From CAVWCQ01 sp963753545 (lineage in GTDB: Bacteria > Chloroflexota > Anaerolineae > Aggregatilineales > Aggregatilineaceae), in contig CAVWCQ010000008.1 in assembly GCA_963753545.1 (NCBI GenBank), forward strand, positions 124,001-188,000: 64,000 nt of DNA. The letters are read 5' to 3'. Both the position numbers and the translations under genes were made by a program. The notes under the pieces were generated by a model that saw only the letters and a list, made by a program, of their open reading frames with translations, was not told where the DNA came from and did no database searches. Positions 27,601 to 37,119 of the stretch are shown piece by piece. How positions within the stretch are numbered: the stretch's first letter is position 1; each line of letters begins with the position of its first letter.

Positions 27601-27717
27601 ATGAAGGTCCGGTCTTCAGTACGTAAAATGTGCGACAAGTGTTATTTTGTTCGCCGCAAGGGTGTGCTGTACGTCATGTGCGCGGCCTATCCGAAGCACA
27701 AGCAGCGCCAGGGCTAA
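27601..27717 (+). CDS. rpmJ: Ribosomal protein bL36
   Basis: A 38-residue protein, MKVRSSVRKMCDKCYFVRR at the N terminus and ending PKHKQRQG. It is the zinc-type (C+) form with CDKC, a third Cys and a His in PKHKQ. It is part of the 50S subunit. GGAGG precedes the ATG and a terminator follows, so it is transcribed alone. It is usually found in the S10/spc/alpha cluster between infA and rpsM, and none of those genes is here. Confidence 0.95.
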   Translation: MKVRSSVRKMCDKCYFVRRKGVLYVMCAAYPKHKQRQG

Positions 27718-27740
27718 TTTAACAGCCAAACCATCCAGGA

Positions 27741-27766
27741 ACGGGCCGTCAGGTCCGTTTTTGTTT
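27741..27766 (+). terminator. Terminator after rpmJ
   Basis: ACGGGCC, 4-nt loop, GGTCCGT (one G-T pair), then TTTTTGTTTTC. Confidence 0.75.
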
Positions 27767-27913
27767 TCTTGCTATAGCTCTCTATTAACTTTGCTCCGCG
27801 TTCCCGCACTCTCTGCCGTAAAATCTGTTCTTTGTTTTTTCCTTTTTTCCCATTTCCGCAGGATAGTGCCAGCATTCCCCCATCCTGTGCAATAATTCTC
27901 ATTAAGAGAGTCT

Positions 27914-27934
27914 GCTCGACCTCCTGGGTCGAGC
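27914..27934 (+). promoter_or_regulatory. Palindrome in the fadN leader
   Basis: GCTCGACC, 5 nt, GGTCGAGC is a perfect 8-bp inverted repeat 20 nt before the fadN ATG and just ahead of AGGAGG. It could be a repressor site or an mRNA hairpin affecting ribosome access. Confidence 0.5.
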
Positions 27935-27954
27935 CTGCACGACAGGAGGACTTC

Positions 27955-30348
27955 ATGCGGTATACGATTCGCAAGGCTGCCGTCATTGGGTCGGGTACGA
28001 TGGGCAGCGGGATTGCAGCGCTGCTGGCTGGGGTAGGCGTGCAGGTGACGCTGCTCGATATTCCCGCCAAAGACACAGCCCCCGGCGATCCCAAAAGAAA
28101 CGGCATTGTGCTGGGCAATCTCGCCGCGCTGGGCAAGAGCCGTCCGGCCCAGGTGTTCCATCCCGCCGACCTGGAGCTGATCACCCCCGGAAATCTCGAA
28201 GACGATCTCGATCTTCTTCGCGACGCGGATTGGATCGTAGAGGCCATTGTCGAGAATCTGGCAATCAAAAAAGAGTTGATGGCGAAACTGGAGGCCGTGC
28301 GCGGCCCAAATACCCTTATATCGACCAACACCAGCGGCCTGAGCATCAATGCCATAGCCGAAGACCGCAGCGATGACTTTAAACGACACTTTCTGGGAAC
28401 CCACTTTTTTAACCCGCCGCGTTATCTCCGCCTGTTAGAGATTATTCCCCACGACCAGACTGATCCCGATGTGCTGCGATTCATGATCGACTATGGCGAG
28501 ACCATTCTGGGCAAGGGTGTGGTCGTCTGCAAGGATACGCCCAATTTCATCGCCAACCGTTTTATCAGCATAGCGGGCACGTTCGGCATCAATTACGCGC
28601 TCGATCACGGCTACAGCGTGGCGGAAGTGGACAACCTGACCGGGCCACTGATCGGACGGCCCAAAACGGCTTCCTTCCGCCTGAACGATCTGGTGGGCAC
28701 GGATATCATGGTTCATGTTAATTCGAACCTGTACCCGGCCATTCCCGACGACGAAGCGCGCGAGGTGCTCAACCATCCCCAGGCGACAGCGCTGCTGAAA
28801 CGTATGCTGGATGCGAAGATGCTCGGCAATAAGAGCGGCGGCGGTTTTTATAAGCGCTTCGATGCGCCAGACGGGTCGAAAGAGTTCTGGGAACTGAACC
28901 TGCATACATTCGAATATGAGCCGCCCGCCAAAGTGCGTTTTGAGAGCGTGGGCGAATACCGCAAGATCGAAGACACAGGGCAGCGCGTCAAGGCCATGAT
29001 CAGCGCCGATGATCGCGCCGGAGAATACTTGTGGCATCTGCACGCTTTTTACCTGACCTATGCCGCGGCCCGTCTGGGCGAAATTGCGGACGATATCCCC
29101 TCCATCGACAATGCGACCAAGTGGGGTTTTAACCACGAACTCGGCCCATTTGAAATCTGGGATGCCATTGGCGTGGAAGAGACGCTCCCGCGCATGGAGG
29201 CCAGCGCTTACACCATCCCGGATTGGGTGAAAGAGATGGTCGAGACGGATCACCCAACCTTTTACCAGCGTGACGCGAACGGCATTGTGACCGGGTTCTA
29301 CGATCCAAAATCGTGCGGTTACACACCGCTGCGCCCGGATCGACGCGTGGTCGTGATCAACGATCTGCGCGCGTCGGGCAAGGTGATCGAACGGCTGGCT
29401 GGCGCGTCGCTTCTCGACATGGGCGACGGCGTCGCGCTGCTGGAGTTTCACAGCAAGGTGAACGCCATCGACGACGACATTATCAAAATGGGCTGGAAAG
29501 CACTGCGGCGGCTGGAAACCGACTTTGGCGGGCTGGTCGTGGGCAACCAGGGCGAACACTTCAGTGCCGGGGCGAATATCTTCCTGATGTTGATGCTTGC
29601 CAAGCAGGAGCAGTGGGACCAGATCGACGCCATTACCCGCGAACTGCAAGGGTTGTTCCAGGCGATGCGCGCTGCGCCGGGTCCGGTGGTAACTGCGCCG
29701 TTCGGGATGGCGCTGGGCGGCGGGGCCGAATTTTCGATGGCGGGCGCGCGCGCGGTATCCCACGCGGAACTCTATATCGGGCTGGTCGAGGCGGGTGTTG
29801 GACTGCTCCCGGCAGGAACGGGCCTCAAGGAAATGATCCGCCGCAAGATCAACCCGGTCATGCTGACGCCCAACGCCGACGTCCTGCCGCACCTGATGAC
29901 GGTATTCGAAAACGTCGCTCTGGGCAAAGTATCAGAGAGTGCCAAACAGGCCCGCGAGATGGGCTTCCTGACCGCCTGTGATCGTATTGTGCTTAACAAG
30001 AGCCACCTGTTAGCAGAGGCCAAGCGTGAAGTCGTGCACCTGATCGAGAGCGGTTATACGCCCGTCTCGCCCGGGAAAGTCTGGGCGGCAGGGCGCGATG
30101 CGCTGGCGGCCCTGCGGATGGCTGTTTATACCTTGCGTGAAGGCGGATATGCCAGCGAACATGACGCGCTGATCGCCAACAAAATCGCTTATGTGCTGTG
30201 CGGCGGCGATCTCTCGGAGCCGGGCTGGGTTCCCGAACCGTATATTCTCGATCTGGAACGGATCGCCTTTGCCGAACTGATCCACGAGCCAAAGACTCAG
30301 GATCGCATGGCGCACATGCTCCAGTTCAACAAACCCCTGCGCAACTGA
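27955..30348 (+). CDS. fadN: 3-hydroxyacyl-CoA dehydrogenase / enoyl-CoA hydratase fusion (FadN type)
   Basis: A 797-residue bifunctional beta-oxidation enzyme. N-terminal 3-hydroxyacyl-CoA dehydrogenase: NAD-binding IGSGTMGSGIAALLAG (residues 11-26), IVEAIVENLAIKKELM, THFFNPPRYLRLLEI (catalytic His), KDTPNFIANR. The C-terminal about 300 residues carry the crotonase-fold hydratase: LLEFHSKVNAIDDDI, GNQGEHFSAGANI and APFGMALGGGAEF, the oxyanion-hole regions. This order (dehydrogenase first) and length match FadN of Gram-positive bacteria, not FadB. AGGAGG precedes ATG 27955. It acts in the cytoplasm on trans-2-enoyl-CoA and 3-hydroxyacyl-CoA. The partner thiolase lies 6.8 kb downstream on the same strand. 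Confidence 0.93.
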   Translation: MRYTIRKAAVIGSGTMGSGIAALLAGVGVQVTLLDIPAKDTAPGDPKRNGIVLGNLAALGKSRPAQVFHPADLELITPGNLEDDLDLLRDADWIVEAIVENLAIKKELMAKLEAVRGPNTLISTNTSGLSINAIAEDRSDDFKRHFLGTHFFNPPRYLRLLEIIPHDQTDPDVLRFMIDYGETILGKGVVVCKDTPNFIANRFISIAGTFGINYALDHGYSVAEVDNLTGPLIGRPKTASFRLNDLVGTDIMVHVNSNLYPAIPDDEAREVLNHPQATALLKRMLDAKMLGNKSGGGFYKRFDAPDGSKEFWELNLHTFEYEPPAKVRFESVGEYRKIEDTGQRVKAMISADDRAGEYLWHLHAFYLTYAAARLGEIADDIPSIDNATKWGFNHELGPFEIWDAIGVEETLPRMEASAYTIPDWVKEMVETDHPTFYQRDANGIVTGFYDPKSCGYTPLRPDRRVVVINDLRASGKVIERLAGASLLDMGDGVALLEFHSKVNAIDDDIIKMGWKALRRLETDFGGLVVGNQGEHFSAGANIFLMLMLAKQEQWDQIDAITRELQGLFQAMRAAPGPVVTAPFGMALGGGAEFSMAGARAVSHAELYIGLVEAGVGLLPAGTGLKEMIRRKINPVMLTPNADVLPHLMTVFENVALGKVSESAKQAREMGFLTACDRIVLNKSHLLAEAKREVVHLIESGYTPVSPGKVWAAGRDALAALRMAVYTLREGGYASEHDALIANKIAYVLCGGDLSEPGWVPEPYILDLERIAFAELIHEPKTQDRMAHMLQFNKPLRN

Positions 30349-30379
30349 GTTACGAAAGTTTGCATTAAGACGTTGAGTT

Positions 30380-30416
30380 AGGGCAGCCGTGAGAAACCTG
30401 CGGTCTGCCCTTTTTT
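30380..30416 (+). terminator. Terminator after fadN
   Basis: GGGCAGCCG, about 11 nt, CGG-T-CTGCCC, then TTTTTT. Confidence 0.85.
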
Positions 30417-30495
30417 CGAGTATGATGGAGGAAAACAATTCGCGATTGATCAATAAAGATTAAGAACAGGCCGATCATGCCGAAAGGTTCGTCCC

Positions 30496-33400
30496 ATGGA
30501 CGGATTGACTAATACACCCAGTAGCAAGTTACGACTGCGGACCAAAACCCTACTTTTGATTGGACTCACCGGGATCGGCCTGATCCTCCTGTTGTATGCG
30601 CTGGCTCAAACGATAGTCCTTTCCGGCTTCAGAGATCTGGAACAACAGACCACGCGTAAAGAAGTGGATCAGATTCTGAGCGGCTTTCAAGGTGAAATTG
30701 CCACTCTCAACACCACTGCCGCTGACTGGGCCGAATGGGACGATACTTACGGCTTTGTGCACGACGGAAATGCCGCCTATATCGAGTCGAATACCGCCGA
30801 CGCGAGCTTCGCCACACTCCGGCTGAATCTCATGCTGTTTTATAATGCGTCGGGCGAACTGGTTTTTGGGCGGGAATTTGACCTGAAGGCTGACGAGCAG
30901 AGCCAGGTTTCCGAGGGAATTTTGTCTCAGTTTTCCCAGGATGCCTATCTGCGCGGTTTACTGCAAAATGAAGAGGCTCTTCAGGGGATTATTATGCTGC
31001 CCGAAGGCCCCATGTTGGTGGCAGCACGGCCCATTTTGACCAGCGCCCGCGAAGGCCCCCCAGCCGGAACGCTGATTTTCGGGCGGTACCTGAATGAGTT
31101 TGAGATCAAGCGCATTTCCGAACAGACGTTTATGGGTCTGTCGGTGATGCCCTACGATGCACCAGCCCTGCCTCCCGATTTTCAGCTTGCGCGCGAGGCA
31201 TTCAGCCCCGGTAAAAGCATATTTGTTAAAGCCCGGGACAGCCGCACGGTAGCCGGATACGCCTTGCTGGATGATATATTTGGCAGGAACAGCCTGATTT
31301 TGCGGGCTGAAATGCCGCGTGACATTTATCAGCGTGGCCAGGAGACAGTCTCGCTCTTTGTAGCGGCGCTGGCCCTCAGCGGGCTGGTCTACACGCTTAT
31401 GATGCTGCTCCTCCTAGAAAAAATGGTGCTGGCACGGCTGGCCCGTCTCAGCGCCAAGCTGCGCCTGATTGGCAAGCGCGGCGATCTGTCCGCCCGTGTA
31501 ACGGTCAGCGGTCAGGACGAACTGAGCAGTCTGAGCGAAACGATCAACACCATGCTGGCTGCGCTCCAGCGCTCACAGCTTTCGGTGGCCGAGAGTCAGA
31601 CGCGCTTGCAGCGGATCATTTCATCGATCAAAGACAGCATCTACACTGCCGAACTATCCCCGGAAGGTGAGATCACAAATCACTGGATTCTATCGCCGCA
31701 GTTCGCCATTCTGGCTGGTTATCCGTTGGAAAAATTCACCGGCGACTGGAAGTTCTGGCAGTCGCTGATCGTGGAGGAGGACCAGGAACGGGTGGAAGGC
31801 CATTTCCGCAGACTGCTGGCGGGCCAGGACTCGGAGATCGAGTATCGCATCCGTCGCGAGAGTGGCACAACGATCTGGGTACGGGACAGCGCGCGGGTCA
31901 ATTCTGCCCCGGATAGAGGGATATCTCTCTTTGGTGTGATCAGCGATATCACATCGCGCAAGGAAGCAGAAGAAGCGCTGGCCTCCGAGCGGAATTTGCT
32001 GCGAACACTGGTCGACCAACTGCCCGATTATATCTATGTCAAAGATTGTGATGGGCGGGTGCTGGTGTCGAACAGTGCCAACGCGCAGCAGATGGGCGCG
32101 GGCAGCGTCGAAGAAACAGTGGGCAAGACGGACTTCGATTATTATCCGCGGCCACTCGCGACGCAGTATTACGAAGACGATATGGCGGTGATCCGGAGCG
32201 GCGAGCCGCTTTATAACCGCGAAGAAAAAGCCTTCCACGATGCGGGTGAGGTCCATTGGGTCCTTACGTCTAAAGTGCCGCTCCGTGATGCTCACGGAAC
32301 GATCATCGGGCTGGTCGGGGTGGGGCGCGATATTACACCCCGCAAGCTGATGGAAGCGGCCCTGCAGGAAAGCGAGGAGCGCTACCGCAGCCTGTTTGAA
32401 AATGTCCCGATTGGCCTGTACCGTTCGCTGCCCGATGGCCAATTGATTGCTGCTAACCCGGCGATGATCCAGATGTTCGGCTATTCGGATGCGGATCAGT
32501 TTTTTGAGACACCTGCCCATGATATGTATGTTGATCCCGAAGACCGCCGCCGCTGGCAAGCCACGTTGGATGCGCAGGGCGTGGTGATGGGTTATGAAAC
32601 CGAGATGCGCCGGGCCGATGGATCAACACTCTGGGTTTTGGACGCCTCGCGCGTGATCCGTGACGAAGACGGGAAGGTAATCTGTTACGAGGGCAGCCTG
32701 GAAGATGTCACCGAGTCCCGCCGGGCCGCAGCCGCGCTGCGCGAAAGTGAAGATCGCTTCCGCCGCATGGCTGAAAATATCCTGCAAGGGTTGATGATCT
32801 ACGAGGACGATCAGCTTGTGTACATGAACGATCAGGCGGCCCGAATTTTGGGATATACCAAGCATGAATTCGCCAAAATGTCGCTGCGAGACGTGGCGCA
32901 GCCGGATGATTGGGCACGCTGGGAATTGAGCATGGAGCGGGCTGTCGAAGCAGGGGTACGCGCCGTCGAGCAGGAAATCTGGATTATTCGCAAGGACGGC
33001 ATGCGGCGCTGCGTGAACAACCGTTTTTCGTCCCATAAGGAAGGCTTCGACAAGGGCTGTTTTGTCGTGCTGACGGATATCACCGAGCGCAAGAAGTCGG
33101 AAGCGGCGCTGCGCGAGAGTGAGGAGCGTTTCCGAACCGCGTTTGAATATGGAGCCGCCGGGATCGCCCTCGTCGGGCTGGACGGCCACTATTTGCAGGT
33201 GAATCGTGCCCTGTGCGAAATGTTCGGTTACAGCGAAAACGAACTGCGGAATATGTCTTTTCGCAGCAACGAACATCCCGAGGATGCCGCCACCAGTGAG
33301 GCAACGATCCGCAACCTGTTGGATGGCATCATCCAGTCGTCCACCTTTGAAAAACGTTATCTGCATCTCCTGGGTGAAACCGTATGGGTTCTGCTCAGTA

Positions 33401-36400
33401 TGTCGGTGGTGCACGATCTTCAAGGAAGGCCGCTGTACTTTATCTGCCAGTTCCAGAATATCACCTTGCGTAAACAGGCCGAAGCCGACAGCGTTCAGCT
33501 TTTGTCCCAGATGGAAGCGCGCGTTACCGAGCTGGCAACCGTAGCCGAAGTGAGCCTGCGGGCGACAACGATCCTCGATGTCGACCAGTTGTTGTGGACG
33601 GTATCGCACCTGACCAAAGAAAACTTCGGGCTGTATCACGCCCATATTTATCTGTACGATGCCGAAAATGGCAGCCTGAACCTCGCCGCCGGGTCCGGGG
33701 AGCCGGGGCATTTGATGGTCGAAAAGGGGCACCGCATCCCACTCCACCATAATCGCAGTATCGTGGCACGGGCCGCGCGCCGCCGGGAAGGGATAATCGT
33801 CAACGATGTCCAGCATGTGGTCGAGTTTTTACCCAACCCGCTGCTGCCCGAAACGCGCTCCGAGATGGCGATCCCGATGGTGGTTGGCGATGAACTGATT
33901 GGGGTGCTGGACGTACAGGCGAACAAGGTCAACCGTTTTACCCTGGAAGATATCAATGTGCAGACGACACTGGCCGCCCAGGTTGCCATCGCTCTGCACA
34001 ATGCCCGGCTTTTTGCCGAGAACGAACGCCGTCTGGCGATCATCGAAAACTCGGACGAAGTGATCGTGCTGGCTGCCCTGGACACGTATCCCTACCGTCC
34101 CATTTACTTCAACGCGGCTGGATTGCGCATCCGAGGTTTCGACAGCCAGGAAGCAGCATGTGCCGGCCTGCTGAGCGATCTCTACCCGCCAGAACATGAG
34201 GATCGATTCCGGAACGAGATTCTTCCCGTCGTGATGGAGCATGGATTCTGGCGCGGCGAATTGATCCTGCTGGGCAAGGATGGCCAGGACATCCCCATTG
34301 AGCAGACGATTTTTGTGATCCGTGACAAAAACGGCAAACCGCGTGACCTCGCGACGATTATCACCGATATCACGGCGCGCAAACAAGCTGAGGAAACGAT
34401 CCGCCGGGCGAATCGTGCGTATCGCACGTTGAGCGAGTGCAACCAGGCAATGGTACGCGCGGTTGACGAGGTGAGCCTGTTGCAGGAAGTGTGCCAGATT
34501 CTCGTTGGGACGGGCGGCTATCGTCTGGCCTGGGTAGGACGAGTGGAAGATCGTAATGTTGACACGCTCTGGCCTATGGCTCATACGGGCGATGACGGCG
34601 GATTCCTGGACATTATCAAAAGTTCGTGGGCGCAGCTTCCCCAACGCCTGAAGGGACTCAATGCCGGGGCGCTCTCCACTTTGCAGCCGCAGGTGATGCA
34701 GGATCTCAAAGGCGAATATAACTTCCCGGCATGGACTCAGGAAGCGCTTAATCGCGGGTTCCAGTCCGCCATCTGCGTCCCTCTGTTTTATGGCGATCAC
34801 GTTTATGGAACGCTCAATATTTATGCCGATATTATTAACGGGTTTGACGACGAAGAAGTTGGCCTGTTGATCGAACTGGCCTCTGATCTGGCCTTTGGCC
34901 TGATTGGCTTGCAGACGCGCATCGGATTGCAGCTCGCCGAAGAAGCCGAACGCCAGCAACGGATTATGGCTGAGGCTTTGCGTGACACAGCCACTGTCAT
35001 CAACAGCACTCTGAATTTTGAAGAGGTGCTGGAACGCCTGTTGGATAATGTTGAACTGGTCATGCCGCACGACACCGCCAACGTGATGTTGATCGAACAG
35101 GGCAGAATTCGCGTGGTAAGTTCACGCGGGTATGTGGAGCGCGGCCTTGAGACCTGGATACGCAGCCTGAACCTTCCGGTGGCGATGGCATCCGGAATGA
35201 TGCGGATGGTCGAAACCGGGCAGGCTGTCGTTGTGCCGGACACCCGTGAAGTTCCGAACTGGGCGCACAGCAAACAGTCGGAGTGGGTGATGTCGTATGT
35301 CGGAACGCCGGTCCGCGACGAGGGACAGGTCATCGGCTTTTTGAACGTCTACAGCGAGACGCCGAACTTCTTCAACCAGGGCCACGCGGACCGGCTGCAA
35401 GTTTTCGCGGACCAGGCGGGCACGTCGCTGCGCAATGCCCGGCTGTTTGCGGCAGAGCGCGAACAGCGGACGTTCGCTCAGGCGCTTAGCGACACGGCGG
35501 CAGTGCTCAACAGCACGCTTAATTTTGACGAAGTGCTGGATCGCATCCTGAGCAATGTGGGCCGGGTTGTGCCGCACGACGCAGCCAACATTATGCTGAT
35601 CGAGGATGGAGTAGCGCGGGTGGCGCGTGGGCATGGGTATGTCGAGCGCGGGTTGGAGGAATGGATTCGAAACCTGCGCTTCGTGGCGAATAAAGTAAGC
35701 GCATGGCGGCGCATGATGGAGACCAACCTGCCGTTTGCGATACCCGATACCCTGCTCGATCCTGACTGGGTCATTGTGCCCGAAGAAACCTGGATCCGTT
35801 CGACGGTCAAAGCCCCAATTATCCTGGATGGCGAGATCATCGGCATCTTGCACCTGGACAGCGAGACACCCGGCTTTTTCAACGATGGGCACGCCCAACG
35901 TCTGCAAACCTTTGCGAATCAGGCTGCCATTGCTATCCAGAATGCGCGGCTTTATGACCGCATCCAGCATTACGCCGCTGAACTGGAGGTACGCGTTCAT
36001 GAGCGTACTGCGCAGCTTCAGGAGCAGAGCGCCCGGTTTAATGCCCAGCGCGTTCAGCTTCAGGCCATTCTCGATGCAATGGGGGAGGGCGTTGTTTACA
36101 CGGTTGGCGAGCAGGCTGTTTATGCTAACCACGCCTGGGTTGACCTGTTGGGCTATGAACTGGGCGAAACGGTTGCCATGACGGAATCGATTTACCAGTA
36201 CATTACCACGCCATCGACCAATTATGATCATCTTATGACGGCTATCCGCCGCACACTGGAACGGGGCAAGATCTGGCGCGGCGAAATGCGTTTGCTGCGG
36301 AAAGACGGGAGCCAGTTTGAGGCGGCGCTGACCGTGACACAGGTTCCCGGCGTTGGCGAAAACCAGCAGACGGGGATTGTGACCATTTTCCGCGATATCA

Positions 36401-37089
36401 GCCAGGAAAAGGCGCTGCAAGCCCAAAAGGATCGCTTTATCGCCAATGCTTCGCACGAACTGCGCACGCCGCTGGCCAATGTCAAGACGCGGCTCTACCT
36501 GATTCGCAAGCAGCCAGAACGCCTGGATATGCACCTGAAGGTATTGGAGCGCGTCACCGATGTGATGGCCGAGTTGATCGAAAGCCTGCTGGACATCTCA
36601 CGCTTTGAGCGCGGCATTATCCCGCTCTACCGGCACAAGGTGCTGCTGCAAGAGTTGATCAACGAGGTCGTGAACGTCCAGCAGCCGGAAGCGGAGCGTA
36701 AGAATATCACCCTGTCCGTCGAGATGACTGACGATCCGCTGCCGATTGATGTGGACCCGCAGCGTATCGCCCAGGTGATTACCAATCTGGTCGTGAACGC
36801 GATCAACTATACGTCGGAAGGTGGGCGGGTGACGGTTGAAGCCGGACTCAGCGATGGGGAGGCCGTCATGGAAGTGCGTGACACGGGTATTGGCATCGCC
36901 GAAGAGTTGGTTACGCACGTCTTTGAGCCGTTTTTCCGTGCGAACGAAGGCGCGATCAGCGGAACGGGTCTGGGGTTGACCATTGCCAAAGAAATCATCA
37001 CCTTGCACGGCGGCGATATCAGCGTAACGAGTGAGGTTGGGCGCGGAAGCACCTTCACCGTTAGACTCGAAATAGCTGAAAGCACGTAG
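30496..37089 (+). CDS. Giant hybrid sensor histidine kinase (CHASE4-HAMP-7 PAS-4 GAF)
   Basis: A 2197-residue membrane kinase. TM1 at about 18-42; CHASE4-like extracellular sensor at about 50-270 (ADWAEWDDTYGFVHDGN); TM2 at about 282-308; HAMP at about 308-360; PAS domains starting near 368, 503, 628, 753, 877, 1177 and 1855; GAF domains near 1010, 1312, 1493 and 1661. The last two GAFs are clear tandem duplicates (NSTLNFEEVLERLL / NSTLNFDEVLDRIL; GYVERGLE in both). HisKA has phospho-acceptor His1987 in NASHELRTPLANV, and HATPase_c has NLVVNAINYT, DTGIGIAEE and GTGLGLTIAKEI. There is no receiver domain and no response regulator nearby, so it is an orphan. It sits between fadN and a thiolase gene with its own upstream terminator. 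Confidence 0.95.
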   Translation: MDGLTNTPSSKLRLRTKTLLLIGLTGIGLILLLYALAQTIVLSGFRDLEQQTTRKEVDQILSGFQGEIATLNTTAADWAEWDDTYGFVHDGNAAYIESNTADASFATLRLNLMLFYNASGELVFGREFDLKADEQSQVSEGILSQFSQDAYLRGLLQNEEALQGIIMLPEGPMLVAARPILTSAREGPPAGTLIFGRYLNEFEIKRISEQTFMGLSVMPYDAPALPPDFQLAREAFSPGKSIFVKARDSRTVAGYALLDDIFGRNSLILRAEMPRDIYQRGQETVSLFVAALALSGLVYTLMMLLLLEKMVLARLARLSAKLRLIGKRGDLSARVTVSGQDELSSLSETINTMLAALQRSQLSVAESQTRLQRIISSIKDSIYTAELSPEGEITNHWILSPQFAILAGYPLEKFTGDWKFWQSLIVEEDQERVEGHFRRLLAGQDSEIEYRIRRESGTTIWVRDSARVNSAPDRGISLFGVISDITSRKEAEEALASERNLLRTLVDQLPDYIYVKDCDGRVLVSNSANAQQMGAGSVEETVGKTDFDYYPRPLATQYYEDDMAVIRSGEPLYNREEKAFHDAGEVHWVLTSKVPLRDAHGTIIGLVGVGRDITPRKLMEAALQESEERYRSLFENVPIGLYRSLPDGQLIAANPAMIQMFGYSDADQFFETPAHDMYVDPEDRRRWQATLDAQGVVMGYETEMRRADGSTLWVLDASRVIRDEDGKVICYEGSLEDVTESRRAAAALRESEDRFRRMAENILQGLMIYEDDQLVYMNDQAARILGYTKHEFAKMSLRDVAQPDDWARWELSMERAVEAGVRAVEQEIWIIRKDGMRRCVNNRFSSHKEGFDKGCFVVLTDITERKKSEAALRESEERFRTAFEYGAAGIALVGLDGHYLQVNRALCEMFGYSENELRNMSFRSNEHPEDAATSEATIRNLLDGIIQSSTFEKRYLHLLGETVWVLLSMSVVHDLQGRPLYFICQFQNITLRKQAEADSVQLLSQMEARVTELATVAEVSLRATTILDVDQLLWTVSHLTKENFGLYHAHIYLYDAENGSLNLAAGSGEPGHLMVEKGHRIPLHHNRSIVARAARRREGIIVNDVQHVVEFLPNPLLPETRSEMAIPMVVGDELIGVLDVQANKVNRFTLEDINVQTTLAAQVAIALHNARLFAENERRLAIIENSDEVIVLAALDTYPYRPIYFNAAGLRIRGFDSQEAACAGLLSDLYPPEHEDRFRNEILPVVMEHGFWRGELILLGKDGQDIPIEQTIFVIRDKNGKPRDLATIITDITARKQAEETIRRANRAYRTLSECNQAMVRAVDEVSLLQEVCQILVGTGGYRLAWVGRVEDRNVDTLWPMAHTGDDGGFLDIIKSSWAQLPQRLKGLNAGALSTLQPQVMQDLKGEYNFPAWTQEALNRGFQSAICVPLFYGDHVYGTLNIYADIINGFDDEEVGLLIELASDLAFGLIGLQTRIGLQLAEEAERQQRIMAEALRDTATVINSTLNFEEVLERLLDNVELVMPHDTANVMLIEQGRIRVVSSRGYVERGLETWIRSLNLPVAMASGMMRMVETGQAVVVPDTREVPNWAHSKQSEWVMSYVGTPVRDEGQVIGFLNVYSETPNFFNQGHADRLQVFADQAGTSLRNARLFAAEREQRTFAQALSDTAAVLNSTLNFDEVLDRILSNVGRVVPHDAANIMLIEDGVARVARGHGYVERGLEEWIRNLRFVANKVSAWRRMMETNLPFAIPDTLLDPDWVIVPEETWIRSTVKAPIILDGEIIGILHLDSETPGFFNDGHAQRLQTFANQAAIAIQNARLYDRIQHYAAELEVRVHERTAQLQEQSARFNAQRVQLQAILDAMGEGVVYTVGEQAVYANHAWVDLLGYELGETVAMTESIYQYITTPSTNYDHLMTAIRRTLERGKIWRGEMRLLRKDGSQFEAALTVTQVPGVGENQQTGIVTIFRDISQEKALQAQKDRFIANASHELRTPLANVKTRLYLIRKQPERLDMHLKVLERVTDVMAELIESLLDISRFERGIIPLYRHKVLLQELINEVVNVQQPEAERKNITLSVEMTDDPLPIDVDPQRIAQVITNLVVNAINYTSEGGRVTVEAGLSDGEAVMEVRDTGIGIAEELVTHVFEPFFRANEGAISGTGLGLTIAKEIITLHGGDISVTSEVGRGSTFTVRLEIAEST

Positions 37090-37119
37090 GACGCTTCTGC
37101 CGCACAAGGAGGGTAATCG

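Noticed and set aside
28435..29892. 485-codon minus-strand frame opposite fadN
   Set aside because: A by-product of GC-rich codon use in fadN; no family features or ribosome site.
33829..36534. Two long minus-strand frames (413 and 470 codons) opposite the giant kinase
   Set aside because: They mirror the coding bias of the kinase and break up its repeats; no start signals.
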